This document shows, in pieces, positions 44,577 to 56,895 of a DNA stretch of 64,000 bases (the first letter of the stretch is position 1; every line of letters begins with the position of its first letter). The DNA is from Flaveria trinervia (lineage: Eukaryota > Streptophyta > Magnoliopsida > Asterales > Asteraceae): NCBI GenBank assembly GCA_025506515.1, contig CM046445.1, positions 3,469,131-3,533,130 of the forward strand, in the 5' to 3' direction. Under the pieces are notes generated by a model. The model saw only the letters and a list, made by a program, of their open reading frames with translations. It was not told the DNA's origin and did not search any database. The translations under genes were made by a program, and so were the position numbers.

Positions 44577-47453
44577 TGTCACACCCCGACCGACGGCGAA
44601 ATCATCGGTATGGACGAATGGGAGACGATTGCTCATAACATATGGAACTAATTAAGTTGAAATAATATTAAATGTCATTATTCATTAAACATTACAAGAC
44701 AAATAGGTATTTACAAAACAATCAAGATACAACAATTAACATAAGACTTTTATTTAATCTAGGTCCAAGTCCTAATCGAGCACAAGAAGATCTTCAAGCA
44801 TCAAACCTGAAACATGATGAAAAGAAAAGGTCAACTAAAAATAGTTGGTGAGTTTCCTTGGTTTAAACACACACATATATGTATATATATAAAAGGGTTA
44901 CAAGTAGCAATTCATGTCATAGGTTATAAGTTAGTAAGGTTATAGAACACATATCGTTACAACCAAACCTCGACTTGATTACAAGTATATAAGATTGGCT
45001 AAGTGTATTTGGTTCCCATGATGAACAAGCATACATCATCAGGAGTCGGCGATACATCGACTTTAGCACCAAATAGGCTTGTCAGGCCCAAAGATCTAAG
45101 ACGTCGCCAGGCTAGCAATAGTTAATGATTGTAAACAAACTATGTATCTCATATAATCACTTACAACACACAAATAACCATGACAAAAATATGAATTGCA
45201 AGTGCTTTACAAGTCTCAAACGTTTATAAGTGTATGATGTATAAGTATCATGTTTCACCCCAAAATAGTGTGAAATAAAGTAAAAAGAGGGCAAGAAAAA
45301 CTCACATTATATATATAAGATGATGATAAGAAAAACAAACGAGGCTCCAATGATTTCTCTTACAAGATGCCTAAATGTATATGTTCCAAGATTAAGTTCG
45401 ATAATAAGATTAACAATAAGACATGAACTAGGGTTTCAATTAGAATTTGGGGGATTAAATAATTAAGTAAAATAACGACTTGTTTATGTTTTGGTTTAAT
45501 AAAGACATTATAAACCAATTAAAATATATCAACAATTTAAGTTATTGATTTAATAGAAATTAAATATAATATGTGAAAAAAATAATTAATTTAGTAATTA
45601 ACTATTTAAAACTTGATAAAGATATTACATATTTAAATGACGTTGAAATTATTTAAAATCATTTTATAAAGTTTTGAGCTTTTAAAATGATTTATTATAA
45701 AGGCTTTATAATACAAAAAACCTTAAAAGCAAATTATATTGTTTTATAATTTTCAAGAATTTACATAAAATTTAACGAATAAATTTATTAAATAATTATG
45801 ATATAACATGCTCAAATGATTAGATGAATAATAAATTATTCAAATAATTAATTTAATAACTACTTGAATAATTAGTTATTTAACATATAAATTTATAATG
45901 TTTTGAAATAATCAAAATTTGAACCATAATATATTTTTAGCATTTAAATTACATGAAAGAATTAATAATGTTTTATAATCTTTGTTATTTTTAAAATAAA
46001 TAAATAAATAAATAAATCTATAATCATAAGTTTTAAAATCCTTAAAATTTACTTAATATTCTTGAAATGTTCTAGTTAACAATTTAATTTTTTTTTAATT
46101 TATTAATATAATAATAATTTATCTGTATTAAAATATGGCAAAAACAATTAAAATAAAAAGGTTGGCAGGGGCCCGGTTCGAACCCGGGACCTCCTGCTTA
46201 CGGGGATTGTAAGTTACCAGATGGGCTAAGGCCCGAATCTGAGTCTAGATTCAAAATAAAACTAGATAATCAATTTGAAAAGAAAACCCCAAATCCACAT
46301 AAACCCTAGTTTGATTTGATTCCAATCGATCATGAAAACGATTTCGATACTTGAATTAAACATAGGGCTTTTGTTTCCCATGTAAAACCAAGTATAATGA
46401 TATATGAAACTTACATGATTGAGTTCGATTTGATGATCTCAAGTTAAGAGCGAGTCACGACGATGTGATTGTTAATTCAAGGTGCAAACGTTGTTCGTAA
46501 TCAAATTAACTTTGCAGGAAGCTTCAGATGATGTTGATAAGTGAAAGCCCTCTTCCAATTTGGTTTAATAAAGCTTCGAGCATGGATTACGGTTGAGTTG
46601 CAGGTCGCGACATTGGAGAGGATCAAGTATGATGTTGGTGTGTGATCCATGGGAAATTATGTTGGTTACAAGCTTAGGAATTGATAGATGACCGATTAGG
46701 TTAAGTTAATTGAGTTATTATTACGGTTTAACGTTCGAACGGTTAGAAACTTTGGGGTCGACGGTTGCCGAGTCCAATCGACTATATTAACTCGAACTAA
46801 AGTTTATTAAGTGCTCGAAACGGTTAGCATCGTTTAGGCTTAAAATTCGGGGGGTTATGGGTTGGTTTGGGAGTCGCCGGACTTGGCCGGAGGTGCCGCC
46901 GGCCGTTCACCGGGAAAACGGGGAAAGAATGGGAGGGGGTTGGGTTTTAAATGATATTTACAGTTTTGGTCCCTGTGGTTTGAAAGTTTATTATTTCATG
47001 CTAAAACTTTTAAGTTTAGTTTTAGAAATTACAAAATAAACCCTAGACTTATATAACCAATTTGAATAATAAATCAAATAAATCAATTACTAATTTTTAA
47101 AACTTTTATAAGCTTGTAATCCTTATCACTTGATTATTTATTTTTACTAAATAAGTTTAATTCATTGTTACTAATAGAGCCTTATAAGTTTGTTAAAATT
47201 TTATTTTATAATTTTATAAAATTGCAATAAGTCTTTTTCATTATTTATTGTAAAATGATTTATTCACTTTATAATTTTATAATAAAGAATTGTTATAAAT
47301 CATAAATTACTTCAAATTATTCAGATGATTAACAATATTCACAATATAAATTGCAAATTTAGTTCATTTGGTCCATCACAATTATTAATATAACTTTATA
47401 ATAGAACTCAAAGATTTAATTTTTAACTTGGAAAAAAAATGACGGATGTTACA
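44577..47453 (-). mobile_element. S3: solo LTR related to L1 (2877 bp)
   Basis: The minus strand begins TGTAACATCCGTC at 47453 and ends GGGGTGTGACA at 44577. The perfect duplication ATACT flanks it (44572-44576, 47454-47458). Its length and landmarks match the L1 LTR, including a shared block reading ttgtaagagaaatcattggagcctcg on the element strand (about 45337-45363) and a tRNA-like segment. No internal domain is present. The short open frame at 46857-47039 is not supported as a gene. Confidence 0.88.
46161..46236 (-). other. tRNA-derived segment inside S3
   Basis: On the minus strand: an A-box-like stretch (TTAGCCCATCTGG), then an anticodon-like region and a T arm CCGGGTTCGAACCGGG (plus-strand 46173-46188). 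The ends do not pair as an acceptor stem. Position within the LTR corresponds to the segment in L1. Confidence 0.6.
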
Positions 47454-47458
47454 ATACT

Positions 47459-47990
47459 AGACGTCTTACATTTGGAGTATATTACTATATGGTCCTCCTG
47501 AGATGTGTCATAAAGTACTAGTTGGTTGACTCGCAGGGTGCTACGGGGTTACCTACTTTTTTTTGAAGAGTGCAATCTAATCCAATTTGCTTTAAACACT
47601 GATTATTTAGATATTATTATTATTATTATTATTAGTTATTATTATTGTTATTATTGTTATTATTATTATTATTGTTATTATTGTTATTATTATTAGCAGA
47701 AACAACAGTAGTAGTAGTATTGAGTTAATTTCAATTTTGCTTCCTAAGGTTTGACTAAAATAACTTTTTTCTTTAAAAGGTTAAAATGATCGATTTACCT
47801 TCAAAAGTTTTATATGGTGTTTCAATTTCACTCCAAAAGTTTCATTAATTTGGATAAAATTAAAACAACTAATGAAACTTTGGATTGAAATTAAAACAAA
47901 TTATGAAACTTTTAAAGATAAATGACGTTTTTATTCTTTTAGAGGAAAATAGTTATTTTTAACAAATCTCAAAGAGTAAAATGAAACTTA

Positions 47991-48036
<46 letters not shown>

Positions 48037-48120
48037 GGTATTTAAATATTTAGTAATTTTATACTTAAGTACTTAAATAAGATAATATTAAATTCATATA
48101 ATATTTTGTTAATAAAAACA
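47459..48120. other. Spacer with (TTA)n microsatellites
   Basis: Non-coding. (ATT)n/(TTA)n tracts at about 47608-47697 and 47995-48037 flank the MITE-like element. No gene is seen. Confidence 0.7.
47722..47994. mobile_element. MITE-like element within a TTA microsatellite
   Basis: A 273-bp unit with long imperfect inverted ends. Left: GAGTTAATTTCAATTTTGCT; right, reverse complemented: GAGTTAAGTTTCATTTTACT. The similarity continues for about 50 bp (…ATAACTTTTTT / …ATAACTATTTT). ATT lies on both sides but is uninformative inside ATT repeats. No coding capacity. Superfamily not assigned. Confidence 0.5.
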
Positions 48121-48690
48121 AAAATTTAAAAATGCGACACACAAAGTTGTTGCGAAACATGTTTTGCGAAAAGTTTACGTCAGAAACGGTTTTGTCGCAA
48201 AAACCCTTGTTGCAAAAATTTTGCGACGCTTTCTAACCAAATTTGCAACAGGTTTACGACAAGTACTTTGCGATAGAATACCAACAATCTTCTGACATAA
48301 TTTTGTTACAGCCGTCCAACAACCGGTTGTAACAGATTTGCAAAAGTATTTTGCGACAAAATACCGTCAATATTTTGACAAATATTTGCGACAAACATAT
48401 TTAATAATATTTATTACTTTTTTAATGGTGCGACAAAGTTGCAACAATGTTCTTTTTTCTGCTTTACAACAAACTTGCGACAAAACTTGATATTAACAAA
48501 AAAAATAATTTTAAAATATGAAATAATCCAGTTTTAACCTGTTTGAAACTATAATTCAAATAAACCATTCGACCACAATCAAAATCCAATCAAAATCCAA
48601 TCTACATAATCCAAGAATAATATATAATTAAACTAAACTATGGTGAATAATTGCCGGAACTTTTACTAAATTGTTTATAAAGGTGGTCAT

Positions 48691-48883
48691 TTGTTGTTGC
48701 ATCACCTATCGCATTTGTTGTTGCATCATCTCGCATTTGTTGTTGCATCATCTCTCGCATTTGTTGTTGCATCACCTCTCGCATTTGTTGTTGCATCACC
48801 TCTCGCATTTGTTATTGTATCTCCTCCCGCATCTTTCTTCTCATCTCATCAACTTGTTGCATTTCATCTTGCATTTTTGTTGA
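48691..48883 (-). pseudogene. Coiled-coil remnant, possibly CACTA transposase C-terminus
   Basis: On the minus strand, from the ATG at about 48881, a Met/Gln/Arg-rich repeat peptide is read: units of Q-Q-Q-M-R-E-V/M-M occur four times after an M-Q-D-E-M-Q-Q-V-D-E-M start, and one stop codon interrupts it (about 48820). Such heptad-rich tails are familiar at the C-terminus of plant En/Spm-type transposases, which is why I attach it to the surrounding CACTA signals. The plus-strand frames here (Leu/His/Cys-rich) are complementary artefacts. The rest of any transposase was not recognised. Confidence 0.4.
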
Positions 48884-48889
48884 AACTAC

Positions 48890-50260
48890 ACGTACACACA
48901 AATATAATTAAGTTGAGCATAAACAAACACATATACATACACGAACAACATATAAAATAAACTTAATATTGATATTTTTATAAAAATAAAAACAAAAGTC
49001 TAACTCGATTTTATCTAAATACTCATTTAAAATTTCACATTACAAAACTCAAAATAAAAGTCAAAATTTTTAAGCCAAAAAGTAAACATTAATTGTAAAT
49101 TTAGACTATATGCTACTACGTATGATTATATTAACAGTTAATTAATTACTTTTAAACATAATAATATAAATTTGTCAACTCTTTGTGGTCGTATGATTTG
49201 AACATTTTCAAGTTATCATCTAGTTATGTTCTTCTAATCTTCATTCAACGTAGCATTTTAATTTACTTCAGTTTAGCTCTATAACTTAACAATTTAAACT
49301 AATATCATTTATTTTATAATGACAACTAAAGTTACAGAATTACTTATTATTAACATTTAGTTTCACCTTACCTTAAACGTGACTTGAACCTACGAAAACC
49401 GAAGTACATAGACCACTTCCATCAGTTTGATCTACACTTACCAGGTAGTTATGTTTACAGGATGCTTTATTCTTTGAAGTTATTTACTCATATTAAAGGA
49501 ACCATAATAGCAATCATTCTAGAAAAGTTAGAAGTGAATCTACGGTTAACTTAACGATCTGCAAATCATGATTTTAAAATAGACAATTATGTGTTTGTAT
49601 TCAAGTGTGATCTATAGATTCTGCGATATCTTTCTCTTTCTGCTCAGGAGAATGGTAAATAGTAGGAAGGGTAAAAATAATATAATTTGGCCCACTATGT
49701 AGCCTGCATAACCAGACATTTTGCAATCTCTAAGAGCATTTTTGTTAACATATCAATTTCTAGTACAAACAATATCGAACGATTATATATAAGTCTGAAC
49801 AATCATACTTCCAAATAATCAAGATCATGTAGAAAATCAATTACCAGGTAGCAAGATCTACACAGGGAGACGACCGGCGAAGATATGACCGGCGTAGCAA
49901 GATGACTGGTGGAGAGACGACGCGCAAAGAAACAACTGGCGTAGCGAGAAAATCGATGGAGAGACGACGACGACGATACGACTAGCGTAAAGTTGTTAGG
50001 ATTTTTTTAAATACTTCCAAATAAATTACATTAAAATTAAATTGAATTAAAAAGTTGTCGTAAAGTTGTTGGATTTTTTTAAAGTTGCCACACGTTTATG
50101 ACAAAAACTAAAATTTTGTCGCAAATGTGTTGCATTTTTGCGACAATTTTCCAACAAGTAGATTTTATTTTTTGTTTTTCAAGTTCTAAATGTCGTTTTT
50201 TTCCGTTCTATCTTTTTGATGTTTTTATTATACATGAAAAACTATTACTCCTTCAAAATT
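48890..50260. other. AT-rich interior of the CACTA-like region, no gene seen
   Basis: Non-coding and AT-rich. A short GC-richer stretch at 49860-49990 repeats words like gagacgac and ggcgtagc several times. Subterminal-type words return at 50040-50160. Confidence 0.5.
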
Positions 50261-50325
50261 TATATGTTGAACACATGTGTTAACCACTAATACACAATGA
50301 ATGGCGATAATCAAATGTTGTCTTG
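50261..50325 (+). repeat. Direct repeat copy 1 (65 bp)
   Basis: TATATGTTGAACACATGTG…GTTGTCTTG is repeated nearly unchanged at 53407-53472 (two extra bases there). Copy 1 is followed by TCATATATAT and a TATACGTATATGTATG microsatellite. Copy 2 is interrupted by G4 at exactly TCTTG, and the same TCATATATAT follows G4. Confidence 0.85.
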
Positions 50326-50476
50326 TCATATATATATATATATATACGTATATAAATGTATGTATACGTATATATATGTATGTATACGTATATGTATGTA
50401 TGTATACGTATATGTATGTATGTTACGTATATGTATATATGTATACGTATATGTATGCATACATATACGTATATGT
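50326..50476. repeat. TATACGTATATGTATG microsatellite
   Basis: Tandem 12-16-bp variants of tatacgtatatgtatg. It abuts the truncated gag of G5 at 50477, so open frames crossing this point are artefacts. Related sequence resumes on the other side of G5 (53370-53406). Confidence 0.85.
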
Positions 50477-50742
50477 CTCTCCCAATCTCTAACAGCCTTT
50501 ATAACTTCGATCACCACAGATGGTAGGATCGTCTGTATGACCTGATGCACTTCCTCCACAACTGCATCTTTCATCGAGGCCCTCTGATTAGCATTCTGAT
50601 CACCGCCCTCCTGATGAGGGGTCTCGGGTTCTTCATGAACTACTCTTTCAGCCCTAGACCTTCCTCTTGTGACCCGTGGTTTAGCACCACGTCCACCGCC
50701 ACCTCCACCTCGTGAAGCTTTCGATGATCTACCACCAACCAT
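50477..50742 (-). pseudogene. G5 gag N-terminus
   Basis: About 88 codons of a gag like those of G2-G4. The start shows M-V-G-G-R-S-S-K-A-S-R-G, followed by a basic Gly/Arg-rich part, H-E-E-P-E-T-P-H, an acidic Asn/Gln-rich stretch and the conserved Q-T-I-L-P-S-V-V segment near the cut. It then runs into the microsatellite. The start is chosen by match to the sister elements and lies just after a splice-acceptor-like sequence. Frame is open up to the truncation. It cannot form a capsid without the core and zinc knuckles. Confidence 0.88.
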
Positions 50743-51100
50743 CTTCTAACACACTATAAGATTCAAACACTAATGCGGTCATTCAAGGTAATAACTCAGT
50801 TATGTCAAGTATAGTAAGTCCTAATTACAGTGGCCAGTTGTGATTAGCCACTTACTTTACTCTTCATACCCCAAGCATCTCCAATCCTGACTACATCAGA
50901 TCTAAATCTACCCAAAAGCACACAAGCCACATAACATGCGCACATAATGCCGGTTAATGTTAACTTACTTTAAACGTTTACATAAAACCTTTACCTGCAG
51001 GCACGTAGCTACTAGGACTGGCATCCCTTTTTCCTTTTAGTCCCATTTTCAGTTTAAGATTAGGTTTTTCAAAATATTTACCCAATTCACTTAAACTTTT

Positions 51101-51112
51101 GCTATGATACCA
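51101..51112 (-). other. Primer binding site of G5
   Basis: The minus strand reads TGGTATCATAGC, one mismatch from the initiator tRNA-Met site. Confidence 0.82.
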
Positions 51113-51115
51113 ACT

Positions 51116-53369
51116 TGTAAGGCCCCGTTCCCGAGCACCTCACAGCTGGTCATTCATTGCACATAAAACATTTTAAAACGTATATTTATTTTGCAGCGGA
51201 ATTTAAAACTTTCATTAATAACTAAAAACATGTCATTTCATTCATTTACAACATTTGTTTTCATCTCAAAATACAAAGACATGTCAAAATACGGATGTCA
51301 GCCTCAAATTGCTCCTAGTAGCTTATGCATCCATGCCTGCAACTCCTCAGCATCAACAAATACCTGGCAACTATCATGCATACAAAAGTCAGCGACGCTG
51401 AGTGAGTTCTAGTTTTTATATTAAAATACTTTACTTTCATCAAACCATTCTTTACTTTATTTCAAATCATACTATACTTAACAATCGTTCGTGATCATAC
51501 ATCATACGTACATACAGATAATATCATTATTATCTTCATCATTACGTTCATTCATTCATCTCTTTGCTCATTACTCTTTATTACTCGAATCTTGTCTCGT
51601 GCAATATCCCCGACTCATGCTCGAAAGCCGATGCTGTGTCGGGGCCTGCTCACAAACCCTCGACTCATATCCGAAGACTGACACAACACCGGGATACGCG
51701 ACAAAGATCCCATTCGAGTCAATCACAGGGATTGAACTCTATCGAGTCTGTTGCAACACAAAGTCGCTCTCCTTATTATCTCGTCTCGTGCAATACCCCC
51801 AACTCATGCCCGAAGACTAATACTGTGCCGGGGCCTGATAAACAAACCCCCGACTCATATCCGAAGACTGACACAGTACTAGAGTACGCGATTCGTTTCT
51901 CTTTCATCTCATCTCAGTTTCACGCACTACTCCCGACTCATGTCCGAAGACTGATACTATGCCGGGGTCTGAACACAAACCCCCGACTCATGTCCGAAGA
52001 CTGACACGGTACCGGAGTACGCGACAAGGACCTCTTTCGAGTCTGTTGCGACACAGAGTCGCTCACCTCATATATATGCTTGCAAGCCTTTCATTCGTTC
52101 ATTCATTATTCATGCATGCATTCATTCATTACGTTCATCTTTTCATTATCTTCCACTTTACATTACATAATACTTTCATTACATTTATTAACGTTCAACG
52201 CAAAGCCAAGGGAAGACATACATATATAATAAGGAACATACACATAATCATAAACATACACCATCACGATACAGGCAACATCATACATACATAACACACA
52301 ACTGACATAAGCCATCATATTATAACCAGGCCTATCTCCCCATATTATCCCTTAAAACCACTTAGAAAACCTTAAGTCCAAATTGGGCGCATGGGACCTT
52401 CCAGGCGCATGGGACCTTCCAGGCGCATGAGCTTAAAAATTCTAAGTGTAAAACAGTCTGGGCACCTGGTCACTATTTGGGCGCTTCTACCCTGTTCAGG
52501 CGCTTTGCCACTATGCAGGCGCATGGCACCTGTTTAGGCGCATCAACACTTAGCCGTTTTCAACTCTTGGGCGCACGGGCACTATTTAGGCGTATGGCCA
52601 ACACTTGGGCACATGGGCCACTGTTTAGGCGCATGACCCACTCTTGGGCGCATGGCCAACACTTAGCTTCATGGGCCACTGTTCATGTTCATCAGAACAT
52701 TCTGAAATATTTTCTATGTTACCAACATCACCCGATTATCATTCTAATGATACCCAAGCACAGATCTAACATACTAAGGGCATCTAAGCATGCTACACAA
52801 CATCACTACCCCATAATCAACACTAAAACATACATACATACATACATACATCATTTTGAACATAAGGATGCAGACCCACGGTTACTTTCAAAATGTTTAC
52901 TTAGTATGCATAATAGCACTAAACAAGTTGAAAATCAGTAAAAGAGGGCTTATAGAAACTCACCTTGAGCAACCTTTACGCAACACACTTCCAGTTCGAG
53001 ACCGACCTTCGATTCAGCTCTTGAATCCCGAAAACAAACACTAAACACCAAGAACTCCGGTCAAGAACTCGAAACCCAGCTGAAACTGAGCTCATATAAT
53101 AGAAGACTTACCTTTGTAGCTGCTTCTTCCTCTTTCTCTCTCTAGAAACGGGGCTTTCTCTCTCTAGAACCGGGGCTTTCTCTCTCTTCCTTTTTCATTT
53201 CAGCCAAATGAAGGAGATGAAGAGGAAATGGGCGACCATGCCCCTTTAAACCTTAAAGTAAAAAGGTTTTGTACTTTGTACACATTTTTCCCCTCCACTT
53301 GTGCTCATTATCTATTCTTTCTATTACTTTTCTTTTCCTTTCGTTTAAATAAAAATTCGGGGTGTTACA
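51116..53369 (-). repeat. 5' LTR of G5 (2254 bp, family C)
   Basis: Landmarks on the element strand: a GGGC..GCCC mini-hairpin (53230-53243), a CATGCGCC array (52383-52690), tandem copies of a 90-100-bp unit around CGACTCATGTCCGAAGACTGA (about 51600-52040), and the hairpin TCAGC-GTC-GCTGA (about 51388-51400). It ends CGGGGCCTTACA at 51116. Confidence 0.88.
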
Positions 53370-53406
53370 GTATGTATACATATATGTATATGTATGTATA
53401 GATATA
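53370..53406. repeat. Microsatellite right of G5
   Basis: gtatgtatacatatatgtat type repeats, the counterpart of 50326-50476 beyond G5. Confidence 0.8.
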
Positions 53407-53472
53407 TATATGTTGAACACATGTGTTAACCACTAATACACAATGATATGGCGATAATCAAATGTTGTCTTG
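53407..53472 (+). repeat. Direct repeat copy 2 with G4 target site
   Basis: Second copy of the 65-bp repeat at 50261. Its last five bases, TCTTG (53468-53472), are the target duplication of G4, present again at 62212-62216. Confidence 0.87.
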
Positions 53473-55336
53473 TGTAACACCCGAATATTTATTATTTTGA
53501 AGCCGGTGGCGAAAGAAAAGAAAATAAAGTCCAAAAGTCGAGAGTTGGGAAATGTGGTGACATATGTAGGGAGAGGGCAGCCCACTCTCCCCACACTCAC
53601 ATTTCAGCTCACAAAGAGGAGAATAGAGAGAAAGAAGGGAAAAAGAGGAAAAAGTGTTGGTTCGGGTCGGTTCGGGTCGCCAAAATCGTCGTGAAGCAAG
53701 CCGAATCGAAGCTCTTGTTGTGTGCTCGTTTAGGTGAGTTCTAGGACCCCTCTTTTACTTGTTTTCAAACGATTTGGGGCTGGAAAACATCTGAAATCGA
53801 GTTTTTCGTATGTGTGTAAGTTGACCCGTTTGTGTATGTGTATGTGTATGTATGACGCGATTGTGACTTGATTTCTTGCTTGGTTGTGCTTGAATGATGT
53901 TATGGTATGCATCCCTAAGGTTTAGGATGGCCGATTTAGGCTTAAAATGGGTTTAGATGAGTTTGGGGGCCGAAAACCCTCGGCTGCAGTCGGGTTGAAC
54001 TGCATTCTGCATCAGTTAGGGCTAGGCGACCGACTGGAGGCCGAATGGAGGCCATACGGCCGATTAGGGTGCGATTGGGGTCCATTCGCACGATTGGGGT
54101 TCATTCGCACGATTGAAGGGCCAGTCGCATGGGGTCATGCGACTGAAGGTTCATTCGCACGACTGAAGGTCCAGTCGCATAGGTGTTCATCCTCATTGTC
54201 TATTCGCACGACTGGATGTTCATTCGCGTAGGTGTTCATCCGTATTAGTTCAATCGCATGATGTTCAGTCGCATGAAGGCCATGCGACTGAAGGGTGTCC
54301 ATACGCCCGAATAGGGCTGTTGAACCCGAGGAAGGTATAGATTGACTTCTGACTTTCGGGGGAAAGTGCAGATGTAAGTTCGATGTAAAGGTTCCCATAA
54401 GAGTTTTTAAGATGACGATCGAGGTCTTAGAAAGCATGTTGGGCATGATGAGGGATGATGTTGCATGTTGTGTATGTATGATGTTGCCGTGTATGATGTG
54501 ATGTTGATGCATGTTTATGTTCCTTATTATGATGTATGTTATCTTTCCTGTGGCTTTACTGTTATGATGAATGAACGAAGTATTATGTAACGTAAAGTGA
54601 AAGATAAGGAAAGAGGAACATGATGAATGAATGCATGTATTAATGAACGAATGAAACGTCTTGCACACATCGGATACGGGGTCCTTCTTGGTGATTGACC
54701 CAATGTAGAACCTCTACCGCTCACCCCTAGTACTGTGGCATACGTTTAGCTGTCATTCGTTGACTTCGGCCCAGTAGCTAAGACTGATGGTTACTCCTAG
54801 TACCGTGGCATACGTTTAGCTGTCATTTGTTGACTTCGGCCCGGTAGCTACGACTAACCGGGGTGTATCACATGGTATTGGTTTGGATGATGTCCGATGC
54901 GCAAGTAAGGTAATGGAAAGAACGAATGAACGAATGAAGAAGATAATAATGATATTATCTATGTGTATGTATGATGTGTGATCATGTAAAAGTACGAACG
55001 GTTTTATATGAAAGTAAAGTATGTTTTATTTATAAAACTAGAACTCACTCAGCAACGCTGACTTTGATGTGTTTCCAGTTGGCAGGTGATGATTGCTGAG
55101 GATGGCACGGGCGTCTACTCAGCCTTTTTGGATTGGCATTCTTTTGATTAATGTTTTTGCATTGTAATGCGAACAAACAATTTTTGTAATGAATGTTGTA
55201 TTAGTTTGCAAAAGCATTTACATGGAAATGAAAGTTTGTTTAGTTTTCCGCTGCGATTTATTAAATGCAAATGTAATTATATGTTTTATGTGCGATGAGA
55301 ATCCAGCTGTAAGCGTGCCGGGAACGGGGCCTTACA
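53473..55336 (+). repeat. 5' LTR of G4 (1864 bp)
   Basis: Family B landmarks as in G3: hairpin GGGAGAG/CTCTCCC (53569-53591), donor-like TTTAG-GTGAGTTCTAG (about 53731-53744), CATTCGCACGACTG array (54080-54300), GTGGCATACGTTTAGCTGTC tandem pair (54735-54850) and the CACTCAGCAACGCTGA block (about 55047). Against the 3' LTR it lacks about 20 bp near 53541 (gggaccaaacccgccaacgaag). Confidence 0.93.
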
Positions 55337-55339
55337 AGT

Positions 55340-55351
55340 TGGTATCAGAGC
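55340..55351 (+). other. Primer binding site of G4
   Basis: Exact TGGTATCAGAGC three bases after the LTR. Confidence 0.93.
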
Positions 55352-55685
55352 CAAAGTTTAAGTGAAATGGGTAAATTTTCAGAATAAACCTAATCTTAAA
55401 CTGAGAATGGGACGGAAAGGGAATGGGATGCCAAACTGAGTAGCTGCGTGCCATCAGGTATTTTCGTAAAGTTAACCGGTTTTATGTGCGCATGGTATGT
55501 GTTATGTGTTATATGTAGGTTTAAATACTGATGTAGTCACGACAGGTAATACTTGGGGTATGAAGAGTAAAGTAAGTGGCTAATCACAACTGGCCACTGT
55601 AATTAGGGACTTACTATACTTGACATAAACTGAGTTGTTTCCTTGAATGACCGTGTTGGTGTTTGAATCTTTCAGTGTGCGTGTG

Positions 55686-56895
55686 ATGGCCGGAGGTAGA
55701 TCTTCGAAAGCTTCTAGGGGTGGAGGTCACGGTGCTGAACCGCGACCCAAGAGAGGGAGACCCAGAGTTGAGAGAGTGGTTCATGAAGAACCAGAGATCC
55801 CTCATCCGAGGGTGGCGACGAAAGCGCAATCTGAGAGCCTCAGTAAAGGAGGCTGTTGTAGAAGAGTCCATCAGGTCATGCAGACAATCTTACCGTCTGT
55901 GGTGACTGAAGTTATTAAGGCTGTACGAGAAGGGGAAAGAAAAGAAAGAAACAGATCCTCTGGAGGACGGGAACAGCCAGAGCCGGAAACGGTTCTGTCT
56001 GATGATGAAGAGGAAGAAGAAGAGCCTGTGCCAGAGGCAGTGCGAGGATGTAACTACGGGGCATTTATGAGATGCAAGCCCCCTACTTTTGATGGAAATG
56101 GCACCGCTGCAGCCGCTCACCGGTGGGTGAGGAAATGGAAGCTGTTCTCGATATCAGCGAGTGCCGAGAGGACCAAAAGGTGAAGTTTGCTACCCACTCT
56201 TTTGTGGATTCAGCTCTGTGCTGGTGGGACAACATTGTCCAAGCTGAGGGTAGTAGGGCCATTGGGAAAATGAAATGGCCTGAGCTGAGAAGGTTGGTGA
56301 TTGAGGAATTTTGTCCTCATCGGAAATGGACAAGTTGGAAGGGAGGTTTTGCTGCATTTGAGGCTGGAACCATGACACACCAGCAGTATACCACCAAGTT
56401 TAATGAAATGGCACGGCTTGTGCCTGATCAGGTGACGCCTCTGTCTCGGAAAATCAAGAGGTATATTCAGGGTTTACCGGTGGATGTTCGCCGGCATATG
56501 ATCGCCGCCCGGCCAAGCACGTTTAGGTCGGCGGTTGATTTGGCAGGGAGGCTGTATGATGAGCGGGAGGTGGTGGTGACTGAAGCAAGAAGGGTGGTAG
56601 TGATCGGAACTGGAACGGGAAACGGTTTGGTCAGGGTGATGCCCCGATAGGTAACAAAAAGGCACGGGTGGATGAACGCCGTGTGGTCACATCAAGTGGG
56701 GTCGAAAAGGTGTGGCAAGTGTGGAAGGGAGCACAGCGGGGAATGTAGGTTTGGGTCAAACTTGTGCTTCAAGTGTGGGAAGACAGGGCATATGGCGAAG
56801 GATTGCATGTCGAGCAAATGTTTTAACTGTGGGGAAACTGGTCATATGAGCAGAGATTGTAAGAAGTCGAGGACTGAGGTTCAGGGGTGAAGAAG
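55686..56895 (+). pseudogene. G4 gag (frameshifted)
   Basis: Capsid/nucleocapsid precursor starting with M-A-G-G-R-S-S at 55686, just after the acceptor-like tttgaatctttcag. Three one-base losses between 55805 and 55868 shift the frame and then restore it. The capsid core follows (W-W-D-N about 56225; T-K-F-N-E about 56393), with further breaks near 56133, 56325 and 56588. The nucleocapsid (56700-56870) holds C-G-K-C..H..C, then C-F-K-C-G-K..H..D-C and C-F-N-C-G-E..H..D-C, three zinc-knuckle-like units. A base is lost near 56880. Identity with G3 is high enough that the breaks stand out as isolated small indels. Confidence 0.9.

Larger units (their letters stand above)
50477..53369 (-). mobile_element. 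G5: truncated gypsy element (family C)
   Basis: Minus-strand remnant: 5' LTR 51116-53369, primer site 51101-51112, leader, and the first part of gag from the ATG at 50742 down to 50477. The rest of gag, all of pol and the 3' LTR are missing; the break falls in the microsatellite. The LTR starts TGTAACACCCCGAATTTT, distinct from families A and B. Confidence 0.88.

Noticed and set aside
47459..48130. Left terminus of the CACTA element
   Set aside because: No CACTACAAG-like sequence found here on either strand, so no left end is claimed.
48671..48960. Leu/His/Cys-rich plus-strand frames
   Set aside because: They are the complement of the repeated Q-Q-Q-M-R-E coding on the minus strand and have no independent support.
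50326..50742. 138-codon minus-strand frame as a novel fusion protein
   Set aside because: It is truncated G5 gag running into a TATACG microsatellite; the Ile/Tyr/Thr tail is read-through of the repeat.
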